Below are positions 1 to 7,480 of a DNA stretch of 39,121 nt, piece by piece. This DNA is from PWPR01 sp964497955 (lineage in GTDB: Bacteria > Bacillota > UBA994 > PWPR01), in contig CAZCFQ010000003.1 in assembly GCA_964497955.1 (NCBI GenBank), positions 1 through 39,121 of the forward strand, in the 5' to 3' direction. The position numbers and the translations under genes are program-made. Each line of letters begins with the position of its first letter. The first letter of the stretch is position 1. The notes beneath the pieces were generated by a model. That model ran no database searches and was not told where the DNA came from. It saw only the letters and a list, made by a program, of their open reading frames with translations.

Positions 1-42
1 GCTTTTGGTAAGTATATATTTATCACAAGGGAGATAATATTT

Positions 43-1128
43 GTGGAGTTTTTTGATGATTTTAGAAAAATAATAATAGATGAAGTGCCTTTAATTGATG
101 TTAGAGCCCCAATAGAGTTTGAAAAGGGTTCATTTAGAAATACAGTAAATATTCCTATCCTTTCAAACAAACAAAGAGAATTGGTGGGTAAAAAATATAA
201 AGAAGAAGGTAATGAAGCAGCTACTAAACTAGGTTATGAACTGACAAAAGAAGACAAGAGAGAAAAGTTAGATCAGTGGGTTAGATTCATTGATAATAAT
301 CCAAACTGTTTAATATATTGTTTTAGAGGTGGACAAAGGTCTGAAATAGCTCAAAAATGGATTTATGAGAAAACTGGTAAGATTATCCCAAGAATTAAAG
401 GTGGTTACAAAGCAATAAGAAACTACCTTATAGATATGTTATTGCCAGAAAACCAAAACTATCAAGCGTATAGATTGGGAGGATTAACGGGTGTAGGAAA
501 AACAATTTTACTTCATGAGATAAATGAAATGATTGATTTAGAGGGTTTGGCTAATCATAGAGGTAGCATATTTGGCCCTAAAATTGACCCTCAGCCTAGA
601 CAGATAGATTTTGAAGACAATTTAGCTTATGATCTAATCCAAAAGCAGAGTAAAGGTTATAATTTTTTAATATTTGAAGATGAAGGAAGACATGTAGGGA
701 AATCTTTTTTACCTCATAAGTTCTACGAATTTTTGTCAAATAGCCCATTAATAGTTTTAGAAGCTAGTTTTGATCAAAGAGTTGATAATATCATGCAAGA
801 ATATGTATATGATGAACAGAAAGAATACAATAAAGAATTTGGTAGTGAAGGACTAGATAAGTGGCAAGAATATATTAATGAAAGCATAACTAAAGCTGAA
901 AGCCGTTTAGGCAATAAAAGATATAAAGAGCTAATAGAGTTAGTTGATGAAGCTGTAAAAAAACAGAAAAACTTCAATGATAAATCTGGTCACAAAAAAT
1001 GGATCAGTAGGTTCTTATCGAATTACTATGATCCTATGTATAAGTATCAACTTGAAAAGGGAAGTGACTTGATTGTTTTTAAAGGAAATCAAGAAGAGGT
1101 TAAGAAGTTTATAAAATCTATAAGATAG
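43..1128 (+). CDS. mnmH: tRNA 2-selenouridine synthase MnmH (SelU)
   Basis: This enzyme replaces the sulfur of 2-thiouridine with selenium at the wobble base of some tRNAs, using selenophosphate, via a geranylated intermediate (family knowledge). The 361-aa length is the normal family size. Residues about 10-125 form a rhodanese domain whose catalytic cysteine is C93 in the motif YCFRGGQRS. A P-loop, GLTGVGKT, lies at 147-154. The start is a GTG at 43 preceded by AAGGGAG about 9 nt upstream. The reading frame stays open back to the window edge, but the ribosome site and the family alignment of the N-terminus favour GTG 43. Its presence implies that the cell makes selenophosphate, so selD probably lies just upstream outside the window. 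The alpha/beta hydrolase follows 12 bp later, probably in the same transcript. Confidence 0.95.
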   Translation: MEFFDDFRKIIIDEVPLIDVRAPIEFEKGSFRNTVNIPILSNKQRELVGKKYKEEGNEAATKLGYELTKEDKREKLDQWVRFIDNNPNCLIYCFRGGQRSEIAQKWIYEKTGKIIPRIKGGYKAIRNYLIDMLLPENQNYQAYRLGGLTGVGKTILLHEINEMIDLEGLANHRGSIFGPKIDPQPRQIDFEDNLAYDLIQKQSKGYNFLIFEDEGRHVGKSFLPHKFYEFLSNSPLIVLEASFDQRVDNIMQEYVYDEQKEYNKEFGSEGLDKWQEYINESITKAESRLGNKRYKELIELVDEAVKKQKNFNDKSGHKKWISRFLSNYYDPMYKYQLEKGSDLIVFKGNQEEVKKFIKSIR

Positions 1129-1140
1129 TGAGGTTGGTTT

Positions 1141-1881
1141 ATGGAAAATGTTATTATTAGTAGAAATGTTATAAAAGGGTGTCCTTATTATTTGCTTTAT
1201 AAAGATAATTACAAAGGAGTAGTATTTGTTTTGCATGGTCTTACAGGAAATCATAAGGATGGTCTAACTAGTGCATATAAGTTAGCATTAGCAGGTTATT
1301 TAGTCGTTTTGCCTTTAGCTAAGTGGCATGGAGAAGAAAGACCAGATAATTTTTCTTATTTGTTCAATGGAGATAATTTTTTAGGATCGATAACTAAAAT
1401 AATGAATGATTACATTATTAGTAATATTACAATATTGAATCATTTAACAATCAAACATAAGTTAAGTAAATTAAAAATTGGTTGTGTGGGATTTTCAATG
1501 GGGGCTTATGTAACCTACTTATTACCCCTATTTGATAAAAGATTTAAGACAATAATCCCAATAAGTGGATCTCCTTATAACTATGATCAAAATGCGATTA
1601 AGCATTTTAATATTAATAATACTAAATCAACAAAAGAAGTTAGATTTCAAGCAGCTGACAAAATAGAGTCTTTTATTGATCTAAATATTTTAATTATCCA
1701 TAATAAAGATGATGAAACTGTATCATATCTTGGTAGTGAAAGATTTTATAATAATTTGAAACCTATTATGAATAATGGTGAAATTAAAATGATTCTAAAC
1801 CAGCTTGGAGGCCATAGTTATTATTCATATTTTGATAAGGAAGTAATAAATTGGTTCGATAAACATCTATATATAGTCTAA
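1141..1881 (+). CDS. alpha/beta hydrolase, serine-peptidase/esterase type
   Basis: This is a 246-aa cytoplasmic alpha/beta-hydrolase with no signal peptide. The oxyanion strand motif LHG is at 31-33. The nucleophile elbow is GFSMG at 117-121 with Ser119. The acid is probably D190 or D191 in NKDDETV, and the base is H225 in GGHSYY. The short cap and the order of motifs resemble prolyl-oligopeptidase-like or YtmA-like hydrolases of Firmicutes, but the substrate cannot be named. It starts 12 bp after mnmH and ends just before a strong terminator, so the two genes look like one transcription unit. No functional link to selenium metabolism is evident; the pairing may be fortuitous. Confidence 0.85.
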   Translation: MENVIISRNVIKGCPYYLLYKDNYKGVVFVLHGLTGNHKDGLTSAYKLALAGYLVVLPLAKWHGEERPDNFSYLFNGDNFLGSITKIMNDYIISNITILNHLTIKHKLSKLKIGCVGFSMGAYVTYLLPLFDKRFKTIIPISGSPYNYDQNAIKHFNINNTKSTKEVRFQAADKIESFIDLNILIIHNKDDETVSYLGSERFYNNLKPIMNNGEIKMILNQLGGHSYYSYFDKEVINWFDKHLYIV

Positions 1882-1891
1882 GGCATAAATA

Positions 1892-1947
1892 AAACCCCAA
1901 AAGCTTAATCTTTTTTTGATTAGATTTGCTTTTGGGGTTAATTTTTT
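1892..1947. terminator. Bidirectional intrinsic terminator
   Basis: A perfect 12-bp stem, AACCCCAAAAGC at 1893-1904 pairing with GCTTTTGGGGTT at 1928-1939, carries a long AT-rich loop and is followed by T-rich sequence on the plus strand and preceded by A-rich sequence that serves the minus strand. It sits between the convergent alpha/beta hydrolase and nitroreductase genes and can serve both. Confidence 0.9.
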
Positions 1948-1958
1948 ATTCAATATAT

Positions 1959-2843
1959 TTACTCTTCTTCTTTCTTTCTTTTTGGGAGGAATTTAAAACC
2001 TTGGCTTTCATAGAAATTGTAGATCTTTTCATTATAACTTCTCTGCACTAGTGGGTTATAGTGCCAGCCAAATCTATATTGTGCTCTGTTAATACCACCT
2101 TGTTCTTCTATTTTTTCTACAACTTTTTTGGCCCATTCTTCACCATTAACTTCATTTGCAACATCATAAAAATGATTAATGTATTTTTTTAAGACATCAC
2201 CACTTAATTCTTGTATCCAATTATTATATTTATAGTCAACTATCTTCTCTTTCACTTCTTTTTCAGTAAGTGGTGTATAAACTTCATTGTGAACAACTAC
2301 ATCTTTAGATAATTTTATTCTATTCATACCACTGTCATCTGAATATCCTAGGCAAGTAATAAGTACAGGTATTGTTAATTCTGGAAGAGATAAAAACTTT
2401 TTCATTTCATCATACCTAGCATTTACTGTGCCAATATAGACATTCCCTACACCTAATAAGTTTGCAGCACACTCAATAGATTGAGCCATACACATAACAT
2501 CTTCTAAAGCTATTATAAAGTCTCTAAAAGCTTGTTCTCTGCCAAAAGGAGCTTTTTGAACTTCTGTCCATTGTTTTAATCTGTAATAATCAGCAACAAA
2601 AACTAAAAGTGTGTCAGCATCTTTAATAAATCCTTGATTACAAATGGAGGCAATTTCTTCTTTTCTCTCTTTTTGTTGAATTTTTATTATACTAACTGGT
2701 TGTAAATTCCCACCACTAGCAGCAGCCAAGCCTACTTCTAATATCTCATTAAGAACTTCTTCTTCAATTGGCTTATCAATAAATTTTCTATGACTATAAC
2801 GATTTTTGAGAATTGTTAAAGCTTCTTTTTGCATTTCATTCAT
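1959..2843 (-). CDS. Nitroreductase-family flavoprotein
   Basis: This is a 294-aa member of the FMN-dependent nitroreductase superfamily. The N-terminal RYSHRKF motif (residues about 15-21) is the usual FMN-phosphate binding signature, followed by a Gly/Ala-rich AAASGGN segment around 36-42. The core domain covers about 200 residues. About 90 further residues at the C-terminus (NNWIQELSG onwards) form an extension found in NfrA/NfsA-like and related clostridial oxidoreductases. The likely activity is NAD(P)H-dependent reduction of a nitro compound, quinone or flavin, but the substrate is unknown. The ATG at 2843 has an AGGAGGG site about 9 nt upstream. It is monocistronic, divergent from the DUF3048 lipoprotein gene and convergent with the hydrolase. 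It ends in a lysine/glutamate tail, KRKKEEE. Confidence 0.9.
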   Translation of the reverse strand: MNEMQKEALTILKNRYSHRKFIDKPIEEEVLNEILEVGLAAASGGNLQPVSIIKIQQKERKEEIASICNQGFIKDADTLLVFVADYYRLKQWTEVQKAPFGREQAFRDFIIALEDVMCMAQSIECAANLLGVGNVYIGTVNARYDEMKKFLSLPELTIPVLITCLGYSDDSGMNRIKLSKDVVVHNEVYTPLTEKEVKEKIVDYKYNNWIQELSGDVLKKYINHFYDVANEVNGEEWAKKVVEKIEEQGGINRAQYRFGWHYNPLVQRSYNEKIYNFYESQGFKFLPKRKKEEE

Positions 2844-2912
2844 TTCACTAAACCCTCCTAATATTTCTTATAAGTATAGTTCTCTATTATAAGGATTAAT
2901 TCCTGCAATAAA

Positions 2913-2921
2913 TGATATAAT
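2913..2921 (+). promoter_or_regulatory. Extended -10 promoter for the DUF3048 lipoprotein operon
   Basis: TGATATAAT is an extended -10 element with a consensus TATAAT at 2916-2921. No good -35 is seen 17 bp upstream, which is normal for extended -10 promoters. Transcription would begin near 2928, leaving a leader of about 65 nt before the ATG at 2995. This element overlaps a potential upstream in-frame ATG at 2920, which argues against that start. Confidence 0.5.
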
Positions 2922-2994
2922 GACAAAAAAGATTGAAATAACACAAGTTGTTTTTGTATACTACATAGGTAGACTTTTAATGAGGGAGATTAAA

Positions 2995-4038
2995 ATGAAA
3001 ATAATTAAATTAATAGCACTTTTATCAATAATATTATTGATTTTTGTTGCTTGTAGTGAAAAAAATGATACTTCTGGTGATAATTTGGTACCTAATCCAG
3101 ATGAATCTCTCGAACAACCTGCTGAAGATGTTACTGAAAAAGAAGTGGACCCAATAGTTTTACAACCTGAATTGCCTGGTGCTTTTTTTGCTATGATTGA
3201 TAATCATCCCAAAGCGAGGCCTCAAAGTAACCTAGATAAAGCTGATATAGTTTATGAGATAGTTTGTGAAGGAACTTATACAAGATTTTTAGCTGGATTT
3301 TATAAAACTGATCCAGTTATTGTAGGCCCAATAAGATCTATTAGATATTATTTTGCTCAAATTGGACATGCTTATGATACTATCATTTCTCATATTGGAG
3401 GCAATATGGATGCGTTAGCTTATCTTAAGAATAATGGTCTAAAGAGCATGTGTGATATCACTAATGCTAGTGGATATTTTGAAAGAGATAATACTAGGAA
3501 AATGCCTCATAATGCTTATGTTAGAAGTAGTGAGGTAATTAGATTATCAAGTAACAGATCAATTGAGCTATCTCCTTTACCAGAGTTAAACACTGGTGAA
3601 ATTGTAGGTAATGAAAAGGTGGATAAAATATCTATTGATTATGGCACACCTAAATATCCTCATATGGTAGAATGGCAATATATTTCACAAGAAGAACAAT
3701 ATGTGCGCTATCTAGATGGAGAGAAGCTTTTAACTGCGGAAGATAATGAAGTTAAAACTAATAACATTGTTATCATTGAAGCTTCAGTTAAAACAGTTCA
3801 GGTTCCAATAGATGGAATCCAAAGTGAAATTAGCTTATTAGGTAAAGGTAATGCTTATTTCCTAAGAGATGGCTACATTTATCAAGGTAGCTGGGAAAAA
3901 ACCAGTGCTAGTAGCCATTTTAGATACACACTAGATGATGGCGAAGAATTCATTTTTAAAAATGGGAAAGTTTGGGTACAACAAGTTGCTTCTTTTGATG
4001 AAGATCTTGATATTATTTATAGTAATTTAGAACAATAA
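2995..4038 (+). CDS. DUF3048 (YerB-like) putative lipoprotein
   Basis: This is a 347-aa exported lipoprotein. Residues 1-19 form a signal peptide with a hydrophobic core and a lipobox, FVAC, whose lipidated cysteine is C20. An acidic, proline-containing linker follows to about residue 60. The remainder matches the two-part DUF3048 family, seen in the segments NHPKARPQS, ADIVYE, VGPIRSIRYYF and the C-terminal WVQQV. B. subtilis YerB is the named relative; its function is unknown. I chose the ATG at 2995, which has GAGGGAG 7 nt upstream and begins directly with a signal peptide. An upstream in-frame ATG at 2920 would add 25 residues, but it lies inside the -10 element. An XRE regulator and a DNA glycosylase follow within 20 bp. 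Confidence 0.85.
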   Translation: MKIIKLIALLSIILLIFVACSEKNDTSGDNLVPNPDESLEQPAEDVTEKEVDPIVLQPELPGAFFAMIDNHPKARPQSNLDKADIVYEIVCEGTYTRFLAGFYKTDPVIVGPIRSIRYYFAQIGHAYDTIISHIGGNMDALAYLKNNGLKSMCDITNASGYFERDNTRKMPHNAYVRSSEVIRLSSNRSIELSPLPELNTGEIVGNEKVDKISIDYGTPKYPHMVEWQYISQEEQYVRYLDGEKLLTAEDNEVKTNNIVIIEASVKTVQVPIDGIQSEISLLGKGNAYFLRDGYIYQGSWEKTSASSHFRYTLDDGEEFIFKNGKVWVQQVASFDEDLDIIYSNLEQ

Positions 4039-4057
4039 ACCTATAGGAGGAATAGTT

Positions 4058-4309
4058 GTGAGTGAAGAGTTGAAAGATCGTAGTGCATTAGTAACTAAAA
4101 GAAAAGATTTAGGTGTAACACAAAAACAAGTTGCAAGTGACTTGGGAATTTCAAGGAGTTTTTATGGACTGATCGAAACAGGTAGAAGAGATCCTTCATT
4201 AGGATTGGCTATGGAGTTAGCAAATTATTTTGAAACTACAATAGTAGATTTATTTTTTAATGACTATTGGGTTAAGTTTTTAAATAATAATAAAGTGATA
4301 CTTAGCTAG
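4058..4309 (+). CDS. Small XRE-family HTH regulator
   Basis: This 83-aa protein is nearly all one Cro/C1-type helix-turn-helix domain. It contains VTKRKDLGVTQKQVASDLGI followed by SRSFYGLIETGRRDPSLGLAMELANYF at residues about 11-66, the canonical five-helix layout with the recognition helix around SRSFYGLIE. The C-terminal 20 residues (VDLFFNDYW) are typical of short Firmicutes regulators of this class. The start is GTG 4058 with AGGAGG at 4045-4050, a 7-nt spacing. Its stop codon overlaps the ribosome site of the downstream glycosylase gene, so the two are translated together. No inducer domain is present, so the regulated target is unknown. Confidence 0.85.
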   Translation: MSEELKDRSALVTKRKDLGVTQKQVASDLGISRSFYGLIETGRRDPSLGLAMELANYFETTIVDLFFNDYWVKFLNNNKVILS

Positions 4310-4319
4310 GAGTATAGTT

Positions 4320-4808
4320 TTGATTTATAGCTTTGCACCAATAGTATCAAAAGATTCAAAAGCAATTATATTGGGCTCAATGCCAGGAGTTACTTCTTTA
4401 AATGAAAGAGAGTATTATGCTTATACCAGGAATCAGTTTTGGGATATAATCAAAGATCTTTTTAATATTTCTGTTTATAATGATTACAATCATAAACTAA
4501 GTAGTATTTTAGATAACAATTTAGCTTTATGGGATACTATAAAGTCATGTGAAAGAGTTAATAGTTCTGATTCAAATATAACAAATGTTACAGCTAATAA
4601 TTTTGTTTGGTTATTTAAAACATATCAAAAAATTGAATACATATTTTTTAATGGAGCTAAAGCAGAAAAGGTTTTTAGAAGGAATGTCGATAAAAAATTA
4701 TATAAATATAAATCTTTATTTAGATTGCCTTCCACAAGCCCTGCAAACACTCAAAAAGTTACATATAAGCTTAAAAAGTGGAGTATAGTTAAGGAAGTCT
4801 TACAATGA
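4320..4808 (+). CDS. Hypoxanthine-DNA glycosylase-like protein (UDG superfamily family 6)
   Basis: The 162-aa protein has the conserved blocks of the DNA-deoxyinosine glycosylase branch of the uracil-DNA glycosylase superfamily. These are LGSMPG near residue 21, EREYYAYTRNQFW at about 31-43 with the Asn of NQFW as the expected catalytic residue, and LPSTSPAN near the C-terminus. The expected reaction is removal of hypoxanthine (deaminated adenine) from DNA. Many relatives read YYAHPRN where this protein reads YYAYTRN. The start is a TTG at 4320 with AGGAG at 4308-4312 overlapping the stop of the XRE gene. A second frame open across 4585-4788 is a shadow. A terminator follows directly. Confidence 0.85.
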   Translation: MIYSFAPIVSKDSKAIILGSMPGVTSLNEREYYAYTRNQFWDIIKDLFNISVYNDYNHKLSSILDNNLALWDTIKSCERVNSSDSNITNVTANNFVWLFKTYQKIEYIFFNGAKAEKVFRRNVDKKLYKYKSLFRLPSTSPANTQKVTYKLKKWSIVKEVLQ

Positions 4809-4832
4809 GTCATCTAAAAAGATGGCTTTTTT
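4808..4832 (+). terminator. Intrinsic terminator after the glycosylase gene
   Basis: The stem AGTCATC (4808-4814) pairs with GATGGCT (4821-4827) with one G-T wobble, a TAAAAA loop and six T residues. It overlaps the last bases of the glycosylase stop region and closes the DUF3048-XRE-glycosylase operon. Confidence 0.85.
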
Positions 4833-4883
4833 GTATTTTCCATCTTATTTAAGTGAAAAATGATAGTCAAATAACTATATTAG

Positions 4884-4912
4884 TTGACAAAAGTTAAGTA
4901 TTTAAATACAAT
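4884..4912 (+). promoter_or_regulatory. Sigma-A promoter of the TetR/ABC exporter operon
   Basis: A perfect -35 TTGACA (4884-4889) and a -10 TACAAT (4907-4912) are separated by exactly 17 bp. Transcription should start near 4919, inside the palindrome at 4914-4933. Confidence 0.85.
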
Positions 4913-4913
4913 A

Positions 4914-4933
4914 TGAATATGAATTCACATTCA
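4914..4933. promoter_or_regulatory. Palindromic TetR-type operator
   Basis: TGAATATGAATTCACATTCA is a 20-bp inverted repeat with only one mismatched pair. It begins two bases after the -10 element, covers the expected transcription start, and ends 22 bp before the TetR gene. Binding here would block transcription, so the TetR protein at 4956 very probably represses its own operon. That this protein binds here is inferred from position and symmetry. Confidence 0.75.
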
Positions 4934-4955
4934 CAATTAAAAAGGAGGTATTAAA

Positions 4956-5576
4956 GTGCCAAAGAAGACATTTTTTAATTTAAATAAAGATAAACGAGAG
5001 AGGATAATACAAGTAGCTTTAGCTGAATTTGCTTATAAACCTTATCAAAAAGTAAATGTTACAGACATTATTAGTAATAGTAAAATTGCTAGAGGTAGTT
5101 TCTATCAATATTTTGATGGATTAGCTGATTTATATAACTATTTAATTGAACATGGATCAGAGATTAAACAAAAATATGTTAATAAACATTTAGATGGAAA
5201 ACAAATAACTTCTATGAAAGAGTTTTTGTCAGTAGTTTTTAAAGCAGGTCTTGAGTATGCAAGATACCATCCTGCATACACTAGAATGTTTTCTTTAATG
5301 ATTAGAGACAATACTTCTAATGAAGTAGTAACTAAAGAACTTTCTGAAAGACTTAAGATGAGTGAAAAAATATATATGGATTTAATAAAGCAATTTAATG
5401 CATTACCTAATGCAGATAATGAGGAACTTAAATTTACAGCTCATTTGCTTACAAAAATTAATATTATTTTTGTAGATTATTATTTAGAAAATCTAATAGG
5501 TGAAAAGGAAATAGATAGAAATGAACTAGCTAACAGATTTATGAACAAACTATTTAATGGATTTTTGGAGGTATAA
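4956..5576 (+). CDS. TetR/AcrR-family transcriptional repressor
   Basis: The 206-aa protein has an N-terminal TetR helix-turn-helix domain at residues about 8-58 (KRERIIQVALAEFAY, then TDIISNSKIARGSFYQYF as the turn and recognition helix). A helical ligand-binding and dimerisation domain fills the remainder. It should repress the downstream exporter until a ligand, probably a substrate of the pump, is bound. The GTG start at 4956 has AAAGGAGG 9 nt upstream. It is the first gene of a four-gene operon, with the ATPase gene beginning 2 bp after its stop. The operator and promoter are directly upstream. Confidence 0.92.
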   Translation: MPKKTFFNLNKDKRERIIQVALAEFAYKPYQKVNVTDIISNSKIARGSFYQYFDGLADLYNYLIEHGSEIKQKYVNKHLDGKQITSMKEFLSVVFKAGLEYARYHPAYTRMFSLMIRDNTSNEVVTKELSERLKMSEKIYMDLIKQFNALPNADNEELKFTAHLLTKINIIFVDYYLENLIGEKEIDRNELANRFMNKLFNGFLEV

Positions 5577-5578
5577 TT

Positions 5579-6433
5579 ATGATTAATGTTAATAATTTGT
5601 TTCACTCATACACAAAAGATGATAATTACGCAGTTAAAGATGTAAGTTTTAATGTAAAAAAAGGTGAAATATTTGGTTTTTTGGGACCTAGTGGTGCAGG
5701 AAAATCAACTACTCAGAATATTTTAATTGGTTTATTAAAATTGCAAAAAGGTAAAGTAATAGTTGCTGATAAAGAGATTAGAAGGTTTGGTAAAGAGCTA
5801 TTTAACACAATAGGTGTTTCTTTTGAACAGCCAAATGTGTATAAGAAATTAACAGGAATTGAAAATTTGAAATTTCACGCAAGTATGTATTCTGTTCCAA
5901 CTAAAAATCCAGAAGAGTTGTTAACTATGGTTGGTTTAGAAGATTCGATTAATAAAAGAGCTGAAGGATATTCAAAAGGTATGTTGCAAAGACTTGTTTT
6001 TGCTAGAAGTATGATAAATGATCCTAGTATTTGGTTTTTAGATGAACCTACAAGTGGTTTAGATCCTACTACTGCAGCAAAAATTAAAGAGATTATAAAG
6101 CAAAAACGAAGTGAAGGAACAACAATATTTATGACTACACATAATATGCAAATTGCAGATGATTTGTGTGATCGGATTGCTTTTATAACTGATGGTCAGA
6201 TAAGTGCTATTGATTCACCTAGAAATCTAAAACTTAAATATGGCCAAAAGTTAGTTAAAGTAACACAGAGAACTGAATCTGGAATTGTTGAAAAGAGATT
6301 TTCTATTATTGATAATAAAGAAAAACAACAACTTAAAAAAATCATCGATGATAACAATTTTGAGACTATGCATAGTCAGGAAGCTACACTTGAAGAAATT
6401 TTCATTAAAGTTACTGGTCGGAGGTTAGAGTAA
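5579..6433 (+). CDS. ABC transporter ATP-binding protein (exporter)
   Basis: This 284-aa nucleotide-binding subunit has Walker A GPSGAGKST (36-44), a Q-loop FEQPN (82-86), a degenerate signature YSKGMLQR (131-138), Walker B IWFLDEP with E156, and the H-loop His188. The C-terminal 80 residues, after the DSPRNLK segment, are the regulatory extension usual in DrrA/CcmA-type exporter ATPases. It works with the two membrane proteins that follow, and its stop overlaps the next start as TAATG. The tetR-ATPase-two-permease layout resembles antibiotic exporters, including the set annotated as fluoroquinolone transporters, but the substrate is not shown by sequence. Confidence 0.93.
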   Translation: MINVNNLFHSYTKDDNYAVKDVSFNVKKGEIFGFLGPSGAGKSTTQNILIGLLKLQKGKVIVADKEIRRFGKELFNTIGVSFEQPNVYKKLTGIENLKFHASMYSVPTKNPEELLTMVGLEDSINKRAEGYSKGMLQRLVFARSMINDPSIWFLDEPTSGLDPTTAAKIKEIIKQKRSEGTTIFMTTHNMQIADDLCDRIAFITDGQISAIDSPRNLKLKYGQKLVKVTQRTESGIVEKRFSIIDNKEKQQLKKIIDDNNFETMHSQEATLEEIFIKVTGRRLE

Positions 6434-7470
6434 TGAATAAGTTTCTATCTCTACTTGATAAGGAGTTTAAACTAACAATAAGAAATTATTATTTATTTAT
6501 TGTTTTAGCAATTGCTTTGATATTAATTTTAGTTATAAGATTTGTAGTTCCAAGTGAAATAAATATGGAAAAATCTCTATATTTGTATCCTAACAAAGAG
6601 GCTGTAAAAACTCTTGAAGATACTAATTATCAAAATTTAGAAAACAAAAGTACAGTATTTTCTTCAAAAGAAGAAGTAATAAAAGCAATGGAAAAGGATT
6701 ATAATAGTTTAGGGCTGATATTAAAAAGTAATAATGGTGAAGCAGGGTTTGAACTAATAACTCAAGGATATGAAAATGATGACATTATTAATATGGCTAT
6801 TGTTGATATTCAATCATACTTAGGAAGAATAGAGTTTGATGATTCTTCACAAGTGACAATTTTAAGAGAAGGTTCTAGTTTAGAAAATATACCCTTAAAT
6901 CTTAACGTAGTGCCTTTAGCCATTATGCTTGAATCAGCATTAATGGGTCTATTTTTAATATCTGTTATGTTAATACTTGAAAAAGATCATAAGACTATAA
7001 AAGCCTTTGTTACTACTCCAACAAATGTAACATTACTTCTTGGAGCTAAATTAATTACAATGTTGCTATACTCATTCTTATCAGCAATATTAATAGTTGT
7101 ATTTACAGTTGGAGTAAATGTAAATTGGGTAAATACTCTAATCTTAATTGGATTAACAAGCATTTGGTCATCATGTTTAGGTTTAACTATAGCTAATTTA
7201 TATAAATCTTTAACCTCTGCAATGATGCCATTAATAATTGTGTCTCTTTTATTAGGAGCTCCGGTAGTATCATATTTTGCACCGATGTTTGCACCAACTT
7301 ACTTAAAAATTATGCCAACTTATTCACTGATGCTAGGTTTAAAAGAAGCGCTATTTGTCAGTGGAAGTAATACTATGTTTTTAGAAGCAGCTAAATTTAG
7401 TATTTTCTTAGTTATTATCTTTTCAGCTAGTACAATAATGACTAAAAAGTTTGCAACTGGAAAGCAGTAG
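6433..7470 (+). CDS. ABC-2 type exporter permease, first subunit
   Basis: The 345-aa membrane protein has one transmembrane segment at residues about 18-38. An extracytoplasmic domain of about 120 residues follows, and then five hydrophobic segments from about 158 to the C-terminus, the ABC-2 permease plan. The C-terminal half contains the conserved EKDHKTIKAFVTTP stretch that faces the ATPase. It overlaps the ATPase gene by one base (TAATG), which indicates translational coupling. Together with the next gene it probably forms a heterodimeric pore. Confidence 0.85.
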   Translation: MNKFLSLLDKEFKLTIRNYYLFIVLAIALILILVIRFVVPSEINMEKSLYLYPNKEAVKTLEDTNYQNLENKSTVFSSKEEVIKAMEKDYNSLGLILKSNNGEAGFELITQGYENDDIINMAIVDIQSYLGRIEFDDSSQVTILREGSSLENIPLNLNVVPLAIMLESALMGLFLISVMLILEKDHKTIKAFVTTPTNVTLLLGAKLITMLLYSFLSAILIVVFTVGVNVNWVNTLILIGLTSIWSSCLGLTIANLYKSLTSAMMPLIIVSLLLGAPVVSYFAPMFAPTYLKIMPTYSLMLGLKEALFVSGSNTMFLEAAKFSIFLVIIFSASTIMTKKFATGKQ

Positions 7471-7480
7471 GAGGTCTAAA

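Noticed and set aside
1..37. A frame ending LLVSIYLSQGR-stop just before mnmH, which could be the tail of an upstream gene
   Set aside because: Only 12 codons are in the window and the sequence is not recognisable as SelD or any other family.
2890..2903. AGGATTAATTCCT as an operator between nitroreductase and the lipoprotein
   Set aside because: The arms are three to four bases long, so the symmetry is within chance for AT-rich DNA.
2920..2994. In-frame upstream start for the DUF3048 lipoprotein
   Set aside because: The ATG is inside the -10 element and the extra residues precede a clear signal peptide.
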